A stretch of DNA of 64,000 nt from Nemania diffusa (lineage: Eukaryota > Ascomycota > Sordariomycetes > Xylariales > Xylariaceae). Below, in pieces: positions 1 through 13,551 of the stretch (positions within the stretch are counted from its first letter, which is position 1; each line of letters starts with the position of its first letter). Both the position numbers and the translations under genes were made by a program. The stretch is from contig JBBPUQ010000002.1 in assembly GCA_038501195.1 (NCBI GenBank), positions 1,178,001 through 1,242,000 on the forward strand, read 5' to 3'. A model generated the notes under the pieces. That model was not told the origin of the DNA. It ran no database searches and saw nothing but the letters and a program-made list of their open reading frames with translations.

Positions 1-3000
1 TATAATTAAAAATATATAGTTAAATAAAAAAAAAGAATATATATATATATATATTAATATATATAAAAGTAAGTTTTAAATTAATATTTTAAATGTTTTA
101 TTTTAATATAAAAGCTTTTTAAAAAAATATTAAGTTATTTGTTAAAATTTTTAAAAAATAACAACTTTAAATAAAAGTTTAAATTTTTTATATTTTTTAA
201 ACTGTTATTATTTTTTAAAAGTTAAAACTTAGCTTTATTAAATATATTAAAAATTTATTATATAGCTATAAATTTTATTATAAAACTTAGAAATAAAAAG
301 ATCTAATAAAAATTTAAATATAAAAATTTATTTTTTGTTAAAATATTTAAAATATAGCTTATTAATATTAGATATATTATTAACTTTAAAAGTAAAAATA
401 AATATAAATATAAATAAATTAAATATTATATTTTATTAATTATAAATAATTTTATATTTATATAAATAGTTTAGCTTTATTAGTTATAGTTGTTAATTTA
501 TTAATAAAACTTAGTTTTTTTGCTAATTTAATATTATTAAGTTTTTTTTTTAAAATAATATTTAAAAATAAATTTTTTTATAAAAACTTATTATTTTTAA
601 AAATTTATAAAAACTAATTAAGTTAATAATTAATTTAAATTAATATTTAACTAAAGTTTTATATAGTAATTTTAAATATAGTTAGCAATTTTTATATATT
701 TTAATTTTTTAATAATATATAAAATATTTTAATATTTTAATTTTATTATATATATAATTATATATATTATTATAATTAAAGTTTTTATAATTTAATTTAT
801 TTATTAATAATTAATATATATTTTTATATTAAATATTTTATAATTTTAATAAATATTTAAACTAAATTTTTAAATTTAGTTTTATATATATAAATAATAT
901 TTTAGCTTTTTATTATTTTATAAATTTTTTTTTAAAAAATAGTTTTATAATTTTTTTTATTTTAGCTAATATAGTTAATAAATCTATTAAAAAAAATTAT
1001 AACTTTTTTTAGCTAATTTATTTATTATTTTATTATTTTTTATATTTTTGTAATTTAAAGTTTAATAAATATAAATTTTTAAAATATTAGTTATATTTTA
1101 AAATTTTAAAAAAACATTTTAAAAACTATTTATAAGTTTTTTATAAAAACTTTATATAATAATAATATTATTTATATATATATAAATAAAGTTTTTTTAT
1201 ATTATTTTTATTATATATTTTAAATTATATTTTATATTTTTTATTTTATTATTAAATATTTTAATAATATTAAAGCATTTTTTTTTAGTAATAAATTTAT
1301 TAGTTTTATAAATAATATATTTATATTTTATTATAAACTTTTTAAATTTTAAACTATTTAAAAATAACAAAATATAAATATTAAAAACTATTTTTTATTA
1401 TATTATAAAAACTTTTGCAGTTTTTTTTTTTAAAACAGTTATAATAAAATTTTTTAATTTTTATATATATTAAAAAATCAATAGTTTTAAATATAAAAAG
1501 TTTAATAATAAAATCATTATTATTTGTAGTTTTATTTTAACTTTTTAAAAATTATTAACATTTTTTTTTTTAGTAATAAATATAAAGTTGGTTTTTTTAA
1601 TAAATAAATAATAATTATTTACTGTTTTAATTTTAAATATTATATATATTTTATAAGTTTTAAATATTATTTTAACTATAAATAGTTTTATATTTTAATA
1701 TAAAGTTTTATTTAAAGTAGTTTTTTATATTAATAATATTATTTTTATTATTATTTTTAACATTTATTTTATATTTTTTAAATATTTTTAAATTTTAATG
1801 TTTATTTTTTTATTTTATAACTAAACTTTATTAATAAAAAGTTTTATAAAATTAAAATATTAAGCTTTAATATTATATATAATTATAAATAAAATATATA
1901 TAGTTATAACTTTATAAATTGTTTTAACTAAAAAGCTATATATTATATTAATAAAACTTTTTATATATTTAGCTATATTAAATATAATTACTATTTATTT
2001 TTTTATATATTAATAAAATATTAGCTTTTAATTAAATTATATTTTTAATTATTTAAATGTTAGTTTTTTTATTTATTTAACTTTATAATTAAAACTTAAA
2101 AGTTTTATTATAAATGTTTTTTTTATATTTTTAACTTAAAAAAAATAAATAAGTTTAGTTTTTTTTAGTTTAAATTTTATTTTATTATTTTGTTTTTATT
2201 TAAAAATTTATGCTATATTATAGCTTATTATAATAGCAATATTAAATAAATAGCTATTAATATTTATTATTTTTAAATTATTAATATAATTATATTTTTT
2301 TTAATATTTATTAAAAATAGCTTAGTTATATATAAAAAAAAAAAATCAAAAATATTAGAAATTTTTAAAAAAGCTTACATTTTAAAAAAAAAAGCTTTAT
2401 TATATAGTTTTTTAGTTTTATTTTAATAGTTTTTTTATATAAAAAAAAGCAAATAAAATTAATTATTAAAGTTAGTTATTTTTATTGTTTTAAATATAAT
2501 AATAATTTTTTAACTAATATTATATTAAAAGTTTTTTAAATATTTATTATTATTAATATAACTATTATATTATTTTTAAAAGTATATTTTATATTATATA
2601 TTATATATATTAAAAAATTTACTGCAAATTATTTTAAAAAAGTGCTTATTTATAACAAATTAAAAACTTTATATATAAAAATTATTTATATTATTTTTTT
2701 AACAAAAAACTTTTTAAAACTTTATATTGATATAGTTTTTTTTATTTAGTTTTTTAAAAATAACAACTTTAATAGTTTTATAAATTATTAAAAAGTAGTT
2801 TATTTTAAAGCAGCTTTTAAATAATTATTAAATATATTTTTTAATATATTTTTATATTAATTTAAAAAACTTAATTAAATATAAATTAATATTTAAAATT
2901 ATAACTTTAAATTTAATTATAACTGCTTTTATTTTTTTTATTAAAATATAAAAATTTTAAAGCAGATATATTTTTAAAACTATATTATTTTTTATTAAGT

Positions 3001-6000
3001 TATAATTTAAGTTATTTTTTATTAAAAAATGCTTTAATAAAATATTATATAATATTTATACTTTATTTATAATATTTTCTATTATTTTTTAATTAATATT
3101 TAATAAAAATAACTTTAAATTAAACTAAAATTTATATTAGTTTATAATTTTATATATATTAATATTATTTTTAACTAAATTTATAACTTTTTGTTAATAT
3201 TATTTTTTAGTTTATTATATTATTATTTTAAAAATATATGTTTTATTTTAATAAAAAAAACTAAAAACTTTTTAAATATTTTAATATAAATATTATTTTA
3301 CTATATAATATTATAGTTTATATTTTTTTTTTCTATTTGTTATAAATAATATATTATTTAATAAATCAGTTATTTTTTAAACTAATATATTTAAGCTATT
3401 AAATAAAAATTTTTTATTAAATAATAAAAAAGCTAAAACATTTATTACTATTATTTTTTTATAAGCTTTTTTTTATAAATATAATATTATTAGTTTAAAT
3501 TAATTAAAAAAGATATTTTTTTTTATAAAAATAACTGTTAATATTATAATATAATTTATTTTATAATATAATATATTATAAACTTTTGTTATAACAAATA
3601 AAATATTTAAAAAAGTAATATTGAATATATTGCTATTTTTATAAATTAATATATTTATTTTATTTATAAATATAAAATTATAAATATTTATTTATTTTAA
3701 AATATTTTTGTTTTTATTAAAATAGCTTAATATTTTAAATTATTAAACTATATTTTTAATATTTATATTTTTGCTTATTATATATTTAAATAACAAGTTA
3801 TATTTTATAAAAATATAAGTTATAATATTAAGCTTTATAAGTTTTTTTAATTATTAATATATATTTATTATTATAATATTATTAACTAATATTTATATTA
3901 TATTTTTAATAAATTTAAGTTATATTTATTTTATATATAAAAATAACGTTTTTTATATATATATTATTATTTAAAATTTTTTTTTTTTTTTAGCTATTTA
4001 TAAATATATATAATATATAGTATAAATAATTAACTAGTTTATTTTTTTTATTATATTTGTATTAAAACTTTTAAATAAAAACTATATTAATATTTTATAA
4101 ATAATATAGCTATAAAAATATATTAATTATATTAGCTAATTTAATATAGTTTATTTATATAATTTTAAAAGCAGTAAATTTTTTACGTTTTTAATAATAT
4201 TTAAAATATTTATTAGTTTGTTATTTTTATAAGTATAATTTTATTATAAATATAAATATAAATATAATTAAAATTTACTTAGTTTTATTTTAAGCGATTA
4301 TTTTTAAAAACTTATATTTTTAAACTATTGTTTGTAGTTTTATTAAATTTAGCAAATTTAACTTTATATTTTATTTCGTTAAATTTATTGCTATTATTTA
4401 AATTTTAAGCATTTTTTTTATTTTTATATTTAATGTTTTATTTTTATTTATTATAAGCACTATTAAACTATATATATAATTTTATACTATATTATAAATT
4501 AATAACTTATATATATTATATTAGCAATATTATTATAATTTTAAATTTTGTTTTTTTATTTTTTATTAAAACAAAAAGATTAAAATTTAAAACTTAAAAA
4601 AAGTTTCTAATAAATATTATTACTATAAAAGCTAATAATGTTTTAATTGTTTAAATTAAAATTAATATTATTGTTTTAGTTAATAAAATAGCTGTTATAG
4701 CTTATTTATAAATAGTTATTTTTATAAATATATTTTAAAACTTTTTTAAATATATTTTTTTATAAAATATATTGCTTATATATTAAATAATAGTTAGTTT
4801 TTTTTTTATTAAATAAATTATATATTTATATTTTTTTATAAACTTAATTAAACAGTTTTTATAGTTTAATATAATAAATTTATAATAGTTTATATACTAA
4901 AAGTTTTAAATATATAATATGCTATATTTAAAGCTAAAAATTTTGCTACAGTTATAGCAGTACTTTTTTTTTATATAATATTTATTTAAATATTATTTTT
5001 AACATTTAAAGTAATATTATTTAATTTATAGCTTTTTTTTTATTAAATATAAAAATATATTAATTTTATATAATTTAAAAAGTTTAACTATTATTTTTAA
5101 TAATATTAGCTAAATATTTTCTATTTATTTTAAATTTTATTTTAAAAGCTTTATTAAAACTAATTTAATACTTATTTAAATTTGTACTTTTTTTTTAATA
5201 ATATTTTATATATAATATTTTTTTTTGTTTAATATATATAATTATATTAAATAATTAAATATAATATAGTTGTATTATTTTTTAAAAGTTTTAATAAAAT
5301 CTATTACATAAATTCTATTAATGTTTTAAATATATTTAAACAATTTTTATTAAATTTGTTTATTTTTAAACTTTATAATAAAGTTTATAATTATATAATA
5401 AATTTTTAATATATTTAATAAAGCTAAGTTTAACTTTTAAATAATAATAGTTTAAAAAATATAAAAAGTTTAAACTTTTGTTTAAAATTGTTATTTTTTA
5501 AAAACTTTAATAAATAGTTTAATATTTTTTAAAAAACTTTTATATTTTTTAATTAAAATAATATTTGAAAATTTTACTAAAACAATAAAAGTTTTAATAT
5601 ATAAATTAGTAATATTTATAATATTTTTAGCTATTACTATATAATTACTAACTAAGTTAATAATATTTGTTTTTTTTAAAAATGCTATATTTAAAAATAT
5701 ATCTAAATATATAAATAATACTAGCAATAATTTATTAAAAGTTTTATATTATAATAATAAAACTTTTATAAAAAGTGCTATTTTAAAATAATCAAAAAAA
5801 ACCTAAACGATTTTTTAAATATAAACTTTTTAGTTTTTTAATATAAAAAAAACTATATTATTTAATAATTTAACAACTAATATAAATATTTTATATTAGT
5901 TTTTTTTTTTATATTTAACTTTTGCTAAAATAAAAATTAAAGTTTTAAATATTAATTTTTTTTTAAACTAAAAAAAATTAAAAAATAATATTTTAGTTTA

Positions 6001-6290
6001 TTTTTATTTTAAAACAATATTAAACTTTTTTATAAATTTAAAATTAAATAATATTAACAATATAAAGTTTATTTATTATTTTTTTTTTATAAACTATAAT
6101 AAAATATATTATTTTTTTATAATTAAAAGTCTTTTATTTAATATAATTTATAAAACTATATTATTTTTATAAAAAGTTATAGTTATTATTAATTTAAATA
6201 TTATTATAACAGATATTATAGCGCTAAAAAAGCAGCTTTTTTCTTATAATATTTTAAAAAGTCTAAAAGCTTATTAAACAATTTGGTATA
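1..6290. repeat. AT-rich, RIP-type degenerate block
   Basis: This stretch is almost entirely A and T. The few remaining C residues sit mainly before T (CT, as in agct or aact), and remaining G residues mainly after A. CpA/TpG and CpG are scarce and TpA is very common. That context bias is what RIP leaves behind, because it converts CpA to TpA on both strands of duplicated DNA. No ORF with believable composition exists; the longest is a 78-codon Ile/Lys/Asn/Phe-rich minus-strand frame at 5491-5727. Composition switches to normal within roughly 100 bp around 6250-6350. The block is probably a mutated transposon or nested repeats, but the original element cannot be recognised. It runs off the left edge. 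Alternatives such as a centromeric or subtelomeric AT isochore cannot be excluded. Confidence 0.85.
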
Positions 6291-7630
6291 AATTAAATAT
6301 ATACACTAATAGTAAATGCTAAAAAAAAAATAATTTAAAAGAGAAGGTGCTTAATACAACGGGAAGATACCGCGCGAACAATTAAAAGACAGCCCGCCAT
6401 TCTGGTATAAACGCACCTATGTAAATCAGTGCAACCAAATTCAGGTATACTATACACACACACGGGTAACTAGACTACTAGATTCCATTTTTTTCATCGC
6501 TAGTTAGCGTCTGATTTTAGTGAAATTTTGAAATCTCTATTTCTTTTCTATTCAAATCCCCGGAGCACGGGCTGGCTTGCGTTTGGTTTGCAAGGACCTA
6601 CCCTATAGGCTTCAGAGCCTAAGCCCATAACTCATGACAATTAATTATTAATTGCAATGAATTACTTACTGATTTTTTATCATGCTTATATCTAGGGCTG
6701 AATTTGTCTAAGTTTTATAATACTTTATAAATGGCTATAGCGGTCCCACTTTGTCGGTGACACATAGACAATTGCTTGATTATGATACACGGCCCGTCGT
6801 ACCAAAAGCCATCATGCTGGAAGCCTATTAGCTGCATAATCTACGAATTTAACAGGTGGGATCAATGTGTTGTATAGAGAAGGTCGTAGATATAGATTAG
6901 AGCGTAAAACACATACTTCCAAGTCCTTGTCATAATTCGACACATAGATCGGTTCTAAAGCAGGGCATGACTGCCGTAAACCTCTTTGTTCCCTCGTCCG
7001 GCTAGAGCACTATGTTTAAAACTCGCGCCAAGCCTCTGGAGATGGAGGGAAACTTCTATCGCTGTGAGATTAAAACCAATAGAGATTTCTAAGACTCAAC
7101 AGTAGGGTTGGGACCACAGTCGGCGCCCCGGACCTAGTAGCGGCGTTAAACGGCATGTTAGTAACAGTTGTTTAAAGATGACAGAGAATATGTGTCCAAA
7201 AGCTATTTATATTTCTAGGGAATGGCTAGTATCATGAGCTAGTGCTGTTAGCAGACGCGGCGTACGTGTAAAGTTCGCACCTTTCAACAACATGACCGCA
7301 ACCTGGAACTCCGCCGCTTACGGACATGTATGAGGATGAGAAATGGTTAGATAGATGCGAATCTCTTAAAACCGAGGCGCGAGCCAGCCTCATTACCAAG
7401 ACTTTGAGCCTTGCTTACAGATCTAAGTGAATGAGGTAGCTCCATGATCCATCGGCAGGACCCGAGGGATTTGGAACTGGGGTAATGCACCCGGCTATAA
7501 GGGGAAAATATGCCGAGATACACGCGAACACTAGATAGCATCACCAAAGGATTACCGACAACGACTAGCCGCGGGGTACTCAAGGAAGCTGGTTAATAAT
7601 GTGAGTTTATAGCACCAGCCGAAAGTTTCG
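6291..7630. other. Gene-free transition between AT block and first gene
   Basis: Base composition is ordinary here but stop codons are frequent in all frames. The only longer frame, minus 7347-7583, has no recognisable domain and no coding-like composition. I see no RNA gene or repeat. It probably holds the distal promoter of the hydrolase gene at 7812. Confidence 0.6.
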
Positions 7631-7637
7631 TATAAAA
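7631..7637 (+). promoter_or_regulatory. Possible TATA box of hydrolase gene
   Basis: A TATAAAA heptamer lies about 175 bp upstream of the ATG at 7812, in an otherwise moderately AT-rich stretch. The position suits a fungal core promoter with a 5' UTR of roughly 100-150 nt. The match alone is weak evidence. Confidence 0.35.
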
Positions 7638-7811
7638 TGCGAATATAAATATTGGTACTGCTGCTGATTGCATCTCTCCTGTCCTTTGTTATACGTACCT
7701 AAACGTCTCATCGTAGTAGCATACTTCGAGGTTGACTAAGCAATCCAACCCCCTCAAATTAACCTACTTAGGTAGTAGTCCATCCTTTAGTCAACACTCT
7801 ACAGACAAACC

Positions 7812-8841
7812 ATGTCGCCAGTCAAGCTAGACGCCGAATGGGCACCAGTATGGCAGGTCATCAGCTCCTTTCCAAAGCCCGTGATCAACGACGTCTTTGA
7901 TCAGCGCAAAGCCTCCAACATAGCATTAACGGCAGCCAACGAACCACTGGCGATACCAGACAACATCACAGAGACAAAGCACACCATCACATCCCTCGAT
8001 GGCGCCAGCATCGACGTGCACCAGTTCGTGCCCGCGGCAGCGACAGCGGACTCCAAGCCGCAGCGCGCGCTCCTGTACGCCTTCGGCGGGGGCATGATAG
8101 CGGGCAGCATCGACATCTGGCGCAAGCACATCCAGGACCTCGCGCACGCCAACGGCGCGCAGGTCTTCGCGGTGCACTACCGCCTGGCGCCCGAGCACCC
8201 CGCGCCCGCGGCCGTCGAGGACTTCTACGCCGCCGCCGCGTGGCTGCAGGCGCGCGCCGCGCAGTTCAACGTCGACCCGAGGCGCGTGATCCTGTACGGC
8301 GGCAGCGCGGGCGGCGGCATCGCCGCCGGCACGGCGCTGCTGATCCGCGACAAGGGCGAGCTGATCCCCCCCGCGGCGCTGCTGCTCGTGTACCCGATGC
8401 TGGACGACCGGACCGTGCTGTCGGCCGACAGCCCGGTGCAGGACTTTTTGATTTGGAAGTCGAAGGCGAACGATCTTGCCTGGGCGGCGTATTTGGGTAA
8501 TGAGAGAGGTAAGTCGCCGCGAAATCACAGATTCTAGCCTGCGAGGATTATGCTGACAAGACATACTTCCAGACAAGCGCACGGATGAGAACGTCTCTAT
8601 CTACGCTGCGCCGGCGAGGGCGAAGGACTTGAGCGGTCTGCCCGATACGTACATAGATGTCGGCGCTTTAGACCTGTTTGTGTACGAGGATCTGGAATTC
8701 GCGAGGCGGCTTACGGCCGCGGGCGTTTCTACTGAGTTCCATCTCTACCCTGGTGTTCCGCACGGATTCGAGTCCGCGAGACACATACAGGTTGTAAAAG
8801 AAGCGATATCACATCGGTCAAAGTTCATGGCGAAGTATTAA
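7812..8841 (+). CDS. HSL-type alpha/beta hydrolase (esterase/lipase-like)
   Basis: Two exons, 7812-8508 and 8573-8841, joined across a 64-nt intron (donor GTAAGT, branch TGCTGAC at 8551, acceptor CAG), give 321 residues, a normal length for the hormone-sensitive-lipase/arylesterase family. Visible motifs in order: oxyanion segment FGGGM (residues about 93-97), the nucleophile elbow GGSAGG, the acid region VGALDLF and the histidine motif VPHGFE near the C terminus. Together these supply the Ser-Asp-His triad of a carboxylic ester hydrolase. No signal peptide is seen, so the enzyme is probably cytosolic. Two deviations stand out: the family HGGG is FGGG and GDSAGG is GGSAGG. The third codon positions are strongly GC-rich in the middle of exon 1. 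It has no operon-like partner; the substrate is unknown. Confidence 0.88.
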
Positions 8842-9587
8842 TCTATGTACTTTAGAGTCGAGAACGCACGCAAGGGGCGTTGCTTTGAGAACGCCGGTCT
8901 AGACTATGAGCTACTACAGGTTTATAGAGATATACAGACTAGATGGCTACCCAAAAGTTTTATAGAGATGCGTATCTATCACACGGGCTCTCCTAGCAGA
9001 AATTCGAGATCAATCTAACAACTCTGCGTCCTGGTATTCTAATATTTTGGCCAGCTCGAATGATTGAAAGTAGGGAGCGCTATTTGTCAAAATTAGATTG
9101 CATATGTCCAGGGTGCCGGTGCTAATCACGACGATCTTCAGGAACAGGCATGTGCATGAAGATCAAATACGCGCAACCCGAAACTCCCAGGTAGACAATC
9201 AATTTGGGATACAATCGCATTGCGTCAGATGGATGAGGCAGCCAATTGAGAAGAACAAGTAGCAAACTTCTTCTGCGTAGCTAAATGTTACAGTTCTTAC
9301 TGATTAAATACATGTGAACACTTTGTCGAGTACTTTAATTATATTACTATGGGCTATGTAAGGAACTGCCTATCAACGCATGACTGACCGTAGCCATAAC
9401 CTATTACGGCCGGTTGAAATCCCTTGAGTACCCCGAAAATATTAAGACTCCGGGGACACGACGATCAGTGGTGATATCTGGCCATGTTTGGTGGAAGATC
9501 TAGCTTCTGAAACGACAGTCGGTGCATGGTCTCCTGCCTGCCAAAAATAACCCTGTCAACGTAGATCATCAAGATGGGCCCCGATGA
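8842..9587. other. Intergenic, nothing recognised
   Basis: This is the 3' flank of the hydrolase and the upstream region of the next gene. No ORF, tRNA or repeat was recognised. Confidence 0.6.
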
Positions 9588-9594
9588 TATAAAG
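9588..9594 (+). promoter_or_regulatory. Probable TATA box of small secreted protein gene
   Basis: TATAAAG lies 122 bp upstream of the ATG at 9710, in a GC-moderate context where it stands out. It resembles the spacing of the TATA-like boxes before the other two secreted-protein genes of this window (near 59921 and 62710). Confidence 0.5.
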
Positions 9595-9709
9595 AAACGG
9601 CGCTCGACGTCACAACCTCGATTTGCGCTAATCAGCGGGCATAAACTAGACCCTCAAGCTATTGAGACTTCATAAACAAGTTCACGGCCGCCCGGACCCG
9701 CCCATCACG

Positions 9710-10151
9710 ATGAAGTTCACGACCCAGGTGGGCGCTATGCTCGTCCTTATCTCTAGCCAACTTGTTCATGGTTGGAACGCGACGATCTACGACTCCATCA
9801 ACTGCACAGGCAATCGGGTGCGTTAAGACTTCATACCAGACAATCCGCGATACTCCATTTCTGACCCAAGAGAAACAGTATGATATATACCCGACGGCGC
9901 TTCACACCAAGTACTTTGAAATGGAAGGGTCTTCAGGCGCGGAGATGGTCTGCACCTTTCACGATATCAACAACACCACAGCCCCGTGCGAGGAGCAATT
10001 CCCCATTGGCAAGTCGGTCTTCAGCTCCGTCGGGTCCTGCCGCAGCTACTCAGGGGGCCACTCGAGCGGCGAGCACGCGGCGACCCAGGGGCAGGGCGAG
10101 TGCCAGACTACGGATTTCAGCATTCTTTCCGTCGTATGCTGGGACGAGTGA
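9710..10151 (+). CDS. Small secreted six-cysteine protein (effector-like)
   Basis: Exons 9710-9817 and 9879-10151 flank a 61-nt intron (donor GTGCGT, branch CTGAC at 9861, acceptor CAG, phase 0) and encode 126 residues. The ATG at 9710 opens a typical signal peptide (MKFTTQVGAMLVLISSQLVHG) that would be cleaved after residue 21. The mature ~105 residues contain exactly six cysteines (one in NCTGN; then MVC, PCEE, GSC, GEC, VVC), which could form three disulfides. NATI, NCTG and NNTT give potential N-glycosylation sites. No known domain is recognised. Small, secreted and cysteine-rich are the usual hallmarks of fungal effector or antimicrobial-type proteins, but function is not shown. The hydrolase gene lies 870 bp upstream on the same strand, with no sign of co-transcription. 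Confidence 0.75.
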
Positions 10152-13100
10152 TTTCGCGCGTTCCTCGTATATAGTACGGGAGGGCCATTGCGGGTAGCTA
10201 GGTAGTTAGTTTTCGCATCGGGCCCCAAGGATACGCGCAAGCTGGGATACGAGAGGTTATCTTCGCTACCACCCTCACGACGCGAAAATTCTCCCCCCGA
10301 GTTAGGTACGCGTGGGTGGTTTTCCCCTGAGGTTGATTGCATCAACAACGTCCGACTGCAACGCAATATCGTAATCGAGAGGGCGTTGTGGCTGTCCAGC
10401 ACGGTGTGCGAAGCTATACTACGTACACCTAGATAGAACCGTGCTCTGTCATGCACGGTACTTCGGCTTGGACTTGACTTGTCGAAATAGATAGCCCATG
10501 AGACGACTATAGGTATATAGACACCTCATATAGAAAACAGACCTGCAGGTCAAAAGAATGTTGTATTAGAAATAAAAGACTGGAACAGTACAGAAGCCAG
10601 CGAAAACTGTAGTGGTCTTGTTACCCCCCCACTTTCCTTATTACACCTTCGCACCTACCCCCCTCATATATCCTACCACATGAAAAACTGACAAATATTC
10701 TCCACCCAAACGCTAGTTCTCGCCGGATTCTGTTAGGGAAACTTAAAAGCTGCTGCCTGCTGCCCAAATGGGCCAATAAGGCATCAGATGTCCTAATTAA
10801 GCTCTATAACAGTTACACTGGGTAAAACCGCAGCTCGTCGAGGCCTGGATTACGCGCAATGCCGTGATCCGAACGGGCTAGCATAGCTTAGCTCGACTTC
10901 GTGTTATCATGGTCCTGCATCTCTCGCCGGGCCAATTCCTGGTTACCGGCCCTTGGTTCGTCAACGGCAGGGGAAGATGCCAAGAGGCTGGTCATTGGGA
11001 GAGCAGAGCGGATCGTGTCTAGGGCGCCCGGGCAGTGCTCTAGGCGCGTCGTCGGCAGAGCTGCACCCTGGATAGAGTGAACCTGCATATGCGTAGACAG
11101 CCTCACTCAACACGTCATTGAACATATGCGAATAGTACCCAGGCACTCGAATTCGGTGATCGCCTTATGGACACCTACTAGCAGTTGATTGATTGTCGTT
11201 GGAATGGGATATGAGCGGTGAGATGTATACCTTTTTGTCCGATTGAGTGGTACAGAATACGGAGTATCTAGGTACATGCTACTCAGTATTTCCGCATTAG
11301 GTCGTTGAATGCTACCTATAATGTGAGCAGTGCGGGTTGCTAGAATGACTACCAGGTAATTAGCACTCCACCGGGACAAGTGAAACGGCGGCATACGCTA
11401 GGTAGGTACTCTATAAGTGAGTGTGCTGTACGTATTTGTGCGGAAGCTAGCTTGCTAGCTGAGTATTTAAGGTCCCGAGATATTTTCCAGAAGGACGTAG
11501 GTAGTATCATCACTTCGAAAAGGCTTTTCTTTCTGCCATATGAGTGGCTGCCCAGAACACAGCCGTGATCAGAGACAAGGGCTTGAGGCCAGTAGCAGAT
11601 CGGATGTGCCATGTTAGCTACACCGTACATATCACGATGTGATGTGATGTGATGGTATCTTACTAGAAGGGCGCATCCAAGAGAAATGGTCAGTCATAAG
11701 TCTGATGATTAAGTCAGCGTTGTTTCATGATGGCCCGAGGCAGTATGTATGAGTGGCATTAAGAGTAGGGCTTTCGCAATAACAAACGACTACCTATACT
11801 ACTGCGTAGGTACACGAATGCTGCAACTCGCACAGTTCAGTGGACAAGGCATACTCATACGTACAGTACAAACTTGCAACGTATTAAGGGGAAGACGACC
11901 AGGAACAAAATTTCTCCCTTCTTTTTTCACTGTATAACCTACCCAAGGGATAGAGATACCTAAGGAACCAACTAGGGGTTATAGACGATGCTATCTTGGT
12001 CAGGCAGTCGAAGACTTAGACACACTCGATTTTGGGACAGCCACGGTCAAAGTGCACTTGATCGTCCTAGGCAATTCCGAGGCTTTCGCATCGTATGTAT
12101 GAAAGCATCTAAGACATATGTAGGTATCTTCGGCACCAACCGCATGCAGCTATGGGTAGCTTTCGTGTGGAAACGCCGTAACTGATCACGAATTTGAAGT
12201 TGCACATTATTTCATCTCGTGACGAGGTGGCATTGACAATTATCTAATAGGAGGGGTCTCTACATCTATGAATGGATAGACCATGGTTGTAGCCTGTATG
12301 CGTAGGGCAGAATGCTCTTAAAACTATGCCGATTTAGGGTAGATATAGGGTAGATAGTGGGACCTGACACCTTACAAGACATATGACGGTACCTATGTAG
12401 CCACGGTAGACGGTTGTATGTAGGCCTAGATACTGCGCCATAAAAAAGCACTATATTTTAAGTGCTCGATATAGACTTAGTCAAGAACACCTTATTGCGT
12501 AGAAGGGTGAACTTGATATTAAATAAATACTATATACTGTGCAGTAGATAGGTAATAATTCTACATGTGTTGTACAGCAGCATGGGCTTGTCTAGAGTGA
12601 TACATCCCGTTTTTCTATGCCCTATGCATGCCGGGGTGATTTTGAACAATTCCAATCTCACTCTTGCTCTTCCACCCTTTTTCTACTGCCATTTCCCAGT
12701 ACACCTGTCTATACCTAGTCCTATACCTATAGAAAATACCTACCCGTAGCAGATATCTACCCTTCTCCTCTACTGCGCAGCCTACCTACCAACATCCAAG
12801 GTTAGATAGTCGCGTGCTGTTAAAAAGCTATAACATGAGCACTTAAGACCAAGACTGATCCCAGACAGACGGATCCCGCGCTTAGCTGCGCATTGCATTG
12901 AGCCAAATCCATTTCGCAGCAAAGATCCGAATCCCCCTCCTCCACCCCAGCAACACTCCGGTACCTATCTAATCTATTTTAAACATCACCCAAGGCCCGG
13001 CCTGTGGTGTCTTGTTCTGCGTCCCTTCTGCGTCCCTTCTGAAACAAATACTTACGGCAGCACTTCGAACTTGGCGTTGTCGTCAACCCGAACACCCACA

Positions 13101-13549
13101 GGTATTCATTACACAGCCCCGCGACCCTTTTCTGTCTGTCTTGCTCAACACTCGCACACCCGTGCTGTTGTCTAATCCTTCCTCTTTCACCCCTCGCTCA
13201 CACGAGGTGTTTAAAAATAAAAACAAAGAAAAAAGGGTGGACTCTCAAGGGGCGCTTATTCGGTAGTTGGGTGACCCATTCTATTGTTTTTTTGAAGCTG
13301 GTCGAGGGTTGATTGGAGAACCCCCTCCTCTCTTAGCTCAGCGCGGCAAGCCAACCCGATCAACTACCTATCTAAGTACAGATATTCTATTCTGTATCTA
13401 TTCTAGACAGATACAAGAGTTAGGTACCTACAATACGGGAATAGTAACGTACGTCCCAGACCAACACCAACACCAAGCCAGATCAAGCAAGATCAGACTA
13501 AGGGACAAAAAAGGTCTAAACAGTTACACTACGGAATACCTGTCTCTAT
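10152..13549. other. Long intergenic stretch, no gene supported
   Basis: About 3.4 kb with only short, mutually overlapping frames on both strands (for example 10888-11630 minus, 11749-12185 plus). They lack domains, conserved-looking composition or splice continuity. Short tandem words are present: GTGAT repeats near 11639-11653, a repeated gcgtcccttct at about 13018-13039, and many TACCTA/TAGGTA words. No RNA gene was seen. Confidence 0.55.
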
Positions 13550-13551
13550 TA

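Noticed and set aside
5491..5727. 78-codon minus-strand frame in the AT block
   Set aside because: Composition is only AT-codon residues (Ile, Lys, Asn, Phe, Leu); expected by chance in RIPped DNA.
7926..8582. Antisense frames over the hydrolase
   Set aside because: Arg/Val-rich shadow of a GC-rich coding exon; the sense strand has the motifs and splice sites.
10046..10456. 136-codon minus-strand frame
   Set aside because: Overlaps the secreted six-Cys gene antisense and shows no domain.
10888..11630. Several overlapping minus-strand frames
   Set aside because: They overlap each other in different phases with no recognisable motif or splice continuity.
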